From the NCBI GenBank assembly GCA_037043015.1, contig CM073324.1, positions 26,056,097 to 26,120,096 of the forward strand: 64,000 bases of DNA, written 5' to 3'. Of the stretch, positions 61,673-64,000 are shown piece after piece (position 1 is the stretch's first letter; each line of letters begins with the position of its first letter). The notes under the pieces are model-generated. The model ran no database searches. It was not told where the DNA came from and worked only from the letters and a program-made list of their open reading frames with translations. Origin of the DNA: Bryum argenteum. Its lineage: Eukaryota; Streptophyta; Bryopsida; Bryales; Bryaceae. The translations under genes were made by a program, and so were the position numbers.

Positions 61673-63580
61673 TTTGTGATCACATCCAAATGTGTTATGG
61701 ACAGTAATTGGTCTTTAAAAATAAATGCAAGACTTGGACGACAGTAATGCTTATGAGCTATGAGCCACTCAAACGGAGAATGAGTTAGGAAGAAGGGATT
61801 TGATCTGGTGGGTGTGGTGATCTGGTGGGTCACAACCAAAAAGGCTAAATTTAAAGGAAAAAGGCTATTTTTTGAGGAAGCTAGAGACCACAAGTTGGGA
61901 GGGATAGGCACAGACAAGACAATGGACATAGGAAATGGGAGAATGCCCCCAAAAGCTTGGAAAACAACCATAAGGCCAAGCCCATCATGCACGGCCTGCT
62001 GTTGGTCTGGGCATATTCTGGCCACGAACTGTCATCGTTATCCCTGCTGTCCGCCACCTGGCTAAAACCAGCCACATATTTGCCCCACTCTAATTTTAAT
62101 ATTATTTGAACCAATCAGTAGTTTGCCCCCCCCCCCCCCCCTCCCTTTTAATTTTCCATCATTTTGAGACTTTGACATTTTCGATCCCTTACAGCACTGA
62201 CAAAAACTGCCTCTGTGTCTGTGTTTGTTGTACTGATCCTTATCCCGTATCAATGGGAAAGAGCTTTTTGAGATTTTGATTACATGGAGTACCATACTCT
62301 AAAGAGCTTTATGGAAACCTCGTTTTCCTACGAAGAGGAGTAATGGTCTACTTGTGATATTTGTAAATACTCACGAGGATCGTGTTTTTCTAATACCACA
62401 CGGTACCTCTAGTTGTGCGAAGGGGTAGAAACTCACCGTTTTGAGTTTGTGAGTTTCGAATTCTTGACTTTACTTACAAGAAGGTCGAGTCTTCTGACAG
62501 AGCCATTTGAAACGAAAACGAAGGATTTATGTGCACTGCAGTTGATAACACATTGATTGGTTCGATAAAAAGGAGAAACGAAAAGAAGAATTTATGGCTG
62601 GATTCATGAGTTACTCCTTGTATCCTGCGGGACACTTCAGATATTTTTGTTAGGATCATTTAAGAATGTGAAATAATGTGATTCTTGTTTACTCAATCAC
62701 CCCGGAATCAAATGGGCTTTCCGAGAATGTGGATGTGAATACAACACCTCAGATCAACATTAAAAGAGTACGTAAACGCTGTTGATTGCCCCGATGTCGG
62801 TGCTAATTGCATCTTACTCGCACTATAGTTACCGACTTACTGCATACACTTGTTCGCTTAGTGCAAATCGTGCTCTCACATCACAACACCCGCACTTTCT
62901 TAAAAGAAGTAGGGCTGAGATAGCAGATGCAAGTTCAGAGATTGAATCACCAAAGCTTGTGTGGAAAGCTGGATTGAGTGATAAAAGAAAATCCTCCGCT
63001 AGTTTACTTTCTATCCAGTGAAGGATCACACTCTATCCAGATCAAAACCTTCCCTAAAATGCACGGAACATGTTACTTTTAAGTTGCCCTGACGACTATC
63101 AGGCTCGTACAGTAAAAAGCCAAGATTTGCTCAATCGAATGGGGGTGTGGATAAGGAGCAATGGTTGTCAAGAATGTGACATTTGCTTAATTGTGTACTG
63201 TAGTACCAACCCCACCCATGATTGATTGACTGTGGCAACCGGATATACATCCTTTCAACTTCAAGCAGAGGTGCTGTTTAATGGATAATCGGCAGGACGA
63301 TTGAAGGGATGTGATCACTTGCATATTGAGCACATTGTAATGCAGAAATTCAGGGGATCAGGATTCACACTTGGTGTTCAACATTGACTTTAACCTTGAT
63401 AGCGCTGATCACGAAATTATCTGGCTCACGTTTGTATCACAATATAAACAATATTACAGTACTAGTCTACTGAGTCCTGAGAGGGTCTCTGGGTTGGTTT
63501 GGACTTCGACACGGAAAAACATGAGGACTTCACTAATCGTTGGCTTCCTCATGTCCTTGGAGACTGCTATGCTCTTTTGC
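61673..63580. other. Intergenic DNA, no gene seen
   Basis: A run of 16 C lies at 62126-62141. The frames at 61669-62025 and 62782-63021 have no recognisable motifs. Confidence 0.4.
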
Positions 63581-64000
63581 CATTTCGGGCAGCCTAGGCT
63601 TTTGAGTTGAAATTGAGTATTTTTTACAAAGATATTTAGTGAGTGTCCCCTATACTACAAGGTGTTTGTGCAACAAATTGCAAAGTCAAATTTCAATTTT
63701 AGAGTATTTTAACGCAGATTTTCACATCCTACGCAAGTAAAAAAGAACTTTTTATTTTTGAGATTTTTTTGAATGTCTCTTTTTAGAAATATGTTCCTAA
63801 GCAAATCACTACTTGATTTCTAAAGGACTCTAAGTCAAAAGAATCTATTACCAATTCTACAAGGGCGGTCTCCAAACTTTATAAGAGCAATCTTCAAAGT
63901 TTTTAAAATTTTCAATTATAAAAAAATCTGCACAATCTTTGGATGTTCCCATCTTACAAATGATAGACATCCAACGGTCAATTTTGGACCACTCAATAGA
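63581..64000 (+). repeat. Family D element, copy 4, truncated by the window end
   Basis: TTTCGGGCAG, then AGTGTCCCCTATACTACAAGG, then TACCAATTCTACAAGGGC follow the order of 51450-52000 without the nested MITE. The left end is not recognisable. Confidence 0.6.

Noticed and set aside
62782-63021. 79-residue plus-strand frame
   Set aside because: No motif, no splice context and a shadow frame of similar length on the other strand.

Overview
The window looks like nuclear DNA of a land plant. The genes have short GT-AG introns, and the proteins match plant cytosolic triosephosphate isomerase, a plant-type non-canonical poly(A) polymerase-like nucleotidyltransferase and plant Mediator subunit 26. 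Only about 12 kb belongs to these three genes. The rest is AT-rich intergenic DNA full of transposable-element debris. An intronless TPI and unfamiliar repeat families lead me to suspect a seedless plant such as a moss, but I cannot prove the lineage from sequence alone.

Layout: 0.9-2.0 kb (+) holds an intronless, apparently intact TPI gene. 4.85-13.56 kb (-) holds a 16-exon nucleotidyltransferase gene that I rebuilt exon by exon. 16.4-29.2 kb is repeats: a CACTA-ended element, a 5-kb CCGG-rich decayed element with a broken 3.1-kb reading frame, a solo LTR nested inside it with a heat-shock-element-like array, and several TTAA-flanked elements. 30.0-33.75 kb is a complete but coding-defective Ty1-copia element with 311-bp LTRs and a perfect 5-bp target-site duplication. 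34-44.5 kb is more repeats. 46.99-49.59 kb (+) holds an eight-exon MED26-like gene with a long leader. 50-64 kb has no gene I can support and carries more TTAA elements, a Stowaway-type MITE and other repeats.

Three repeat families (a 268-bp MITE, a roughly 930-bp element and a longer foldback-like element) share the end TTAACCCCTAAA. That matches the piggyBac signature of a TTAA target followed by CCC, and one copy is nested in another. The copia element's primer-binding site matches the anticodon region of initiator tRNA-Met rather than its 3' end. These two signals and the heat-shock-like LTR are the best leads for unusual biology. The three host genes are unrelated housekeeping or RNA/transcription functions, and nothing suggests they are co-regulated.
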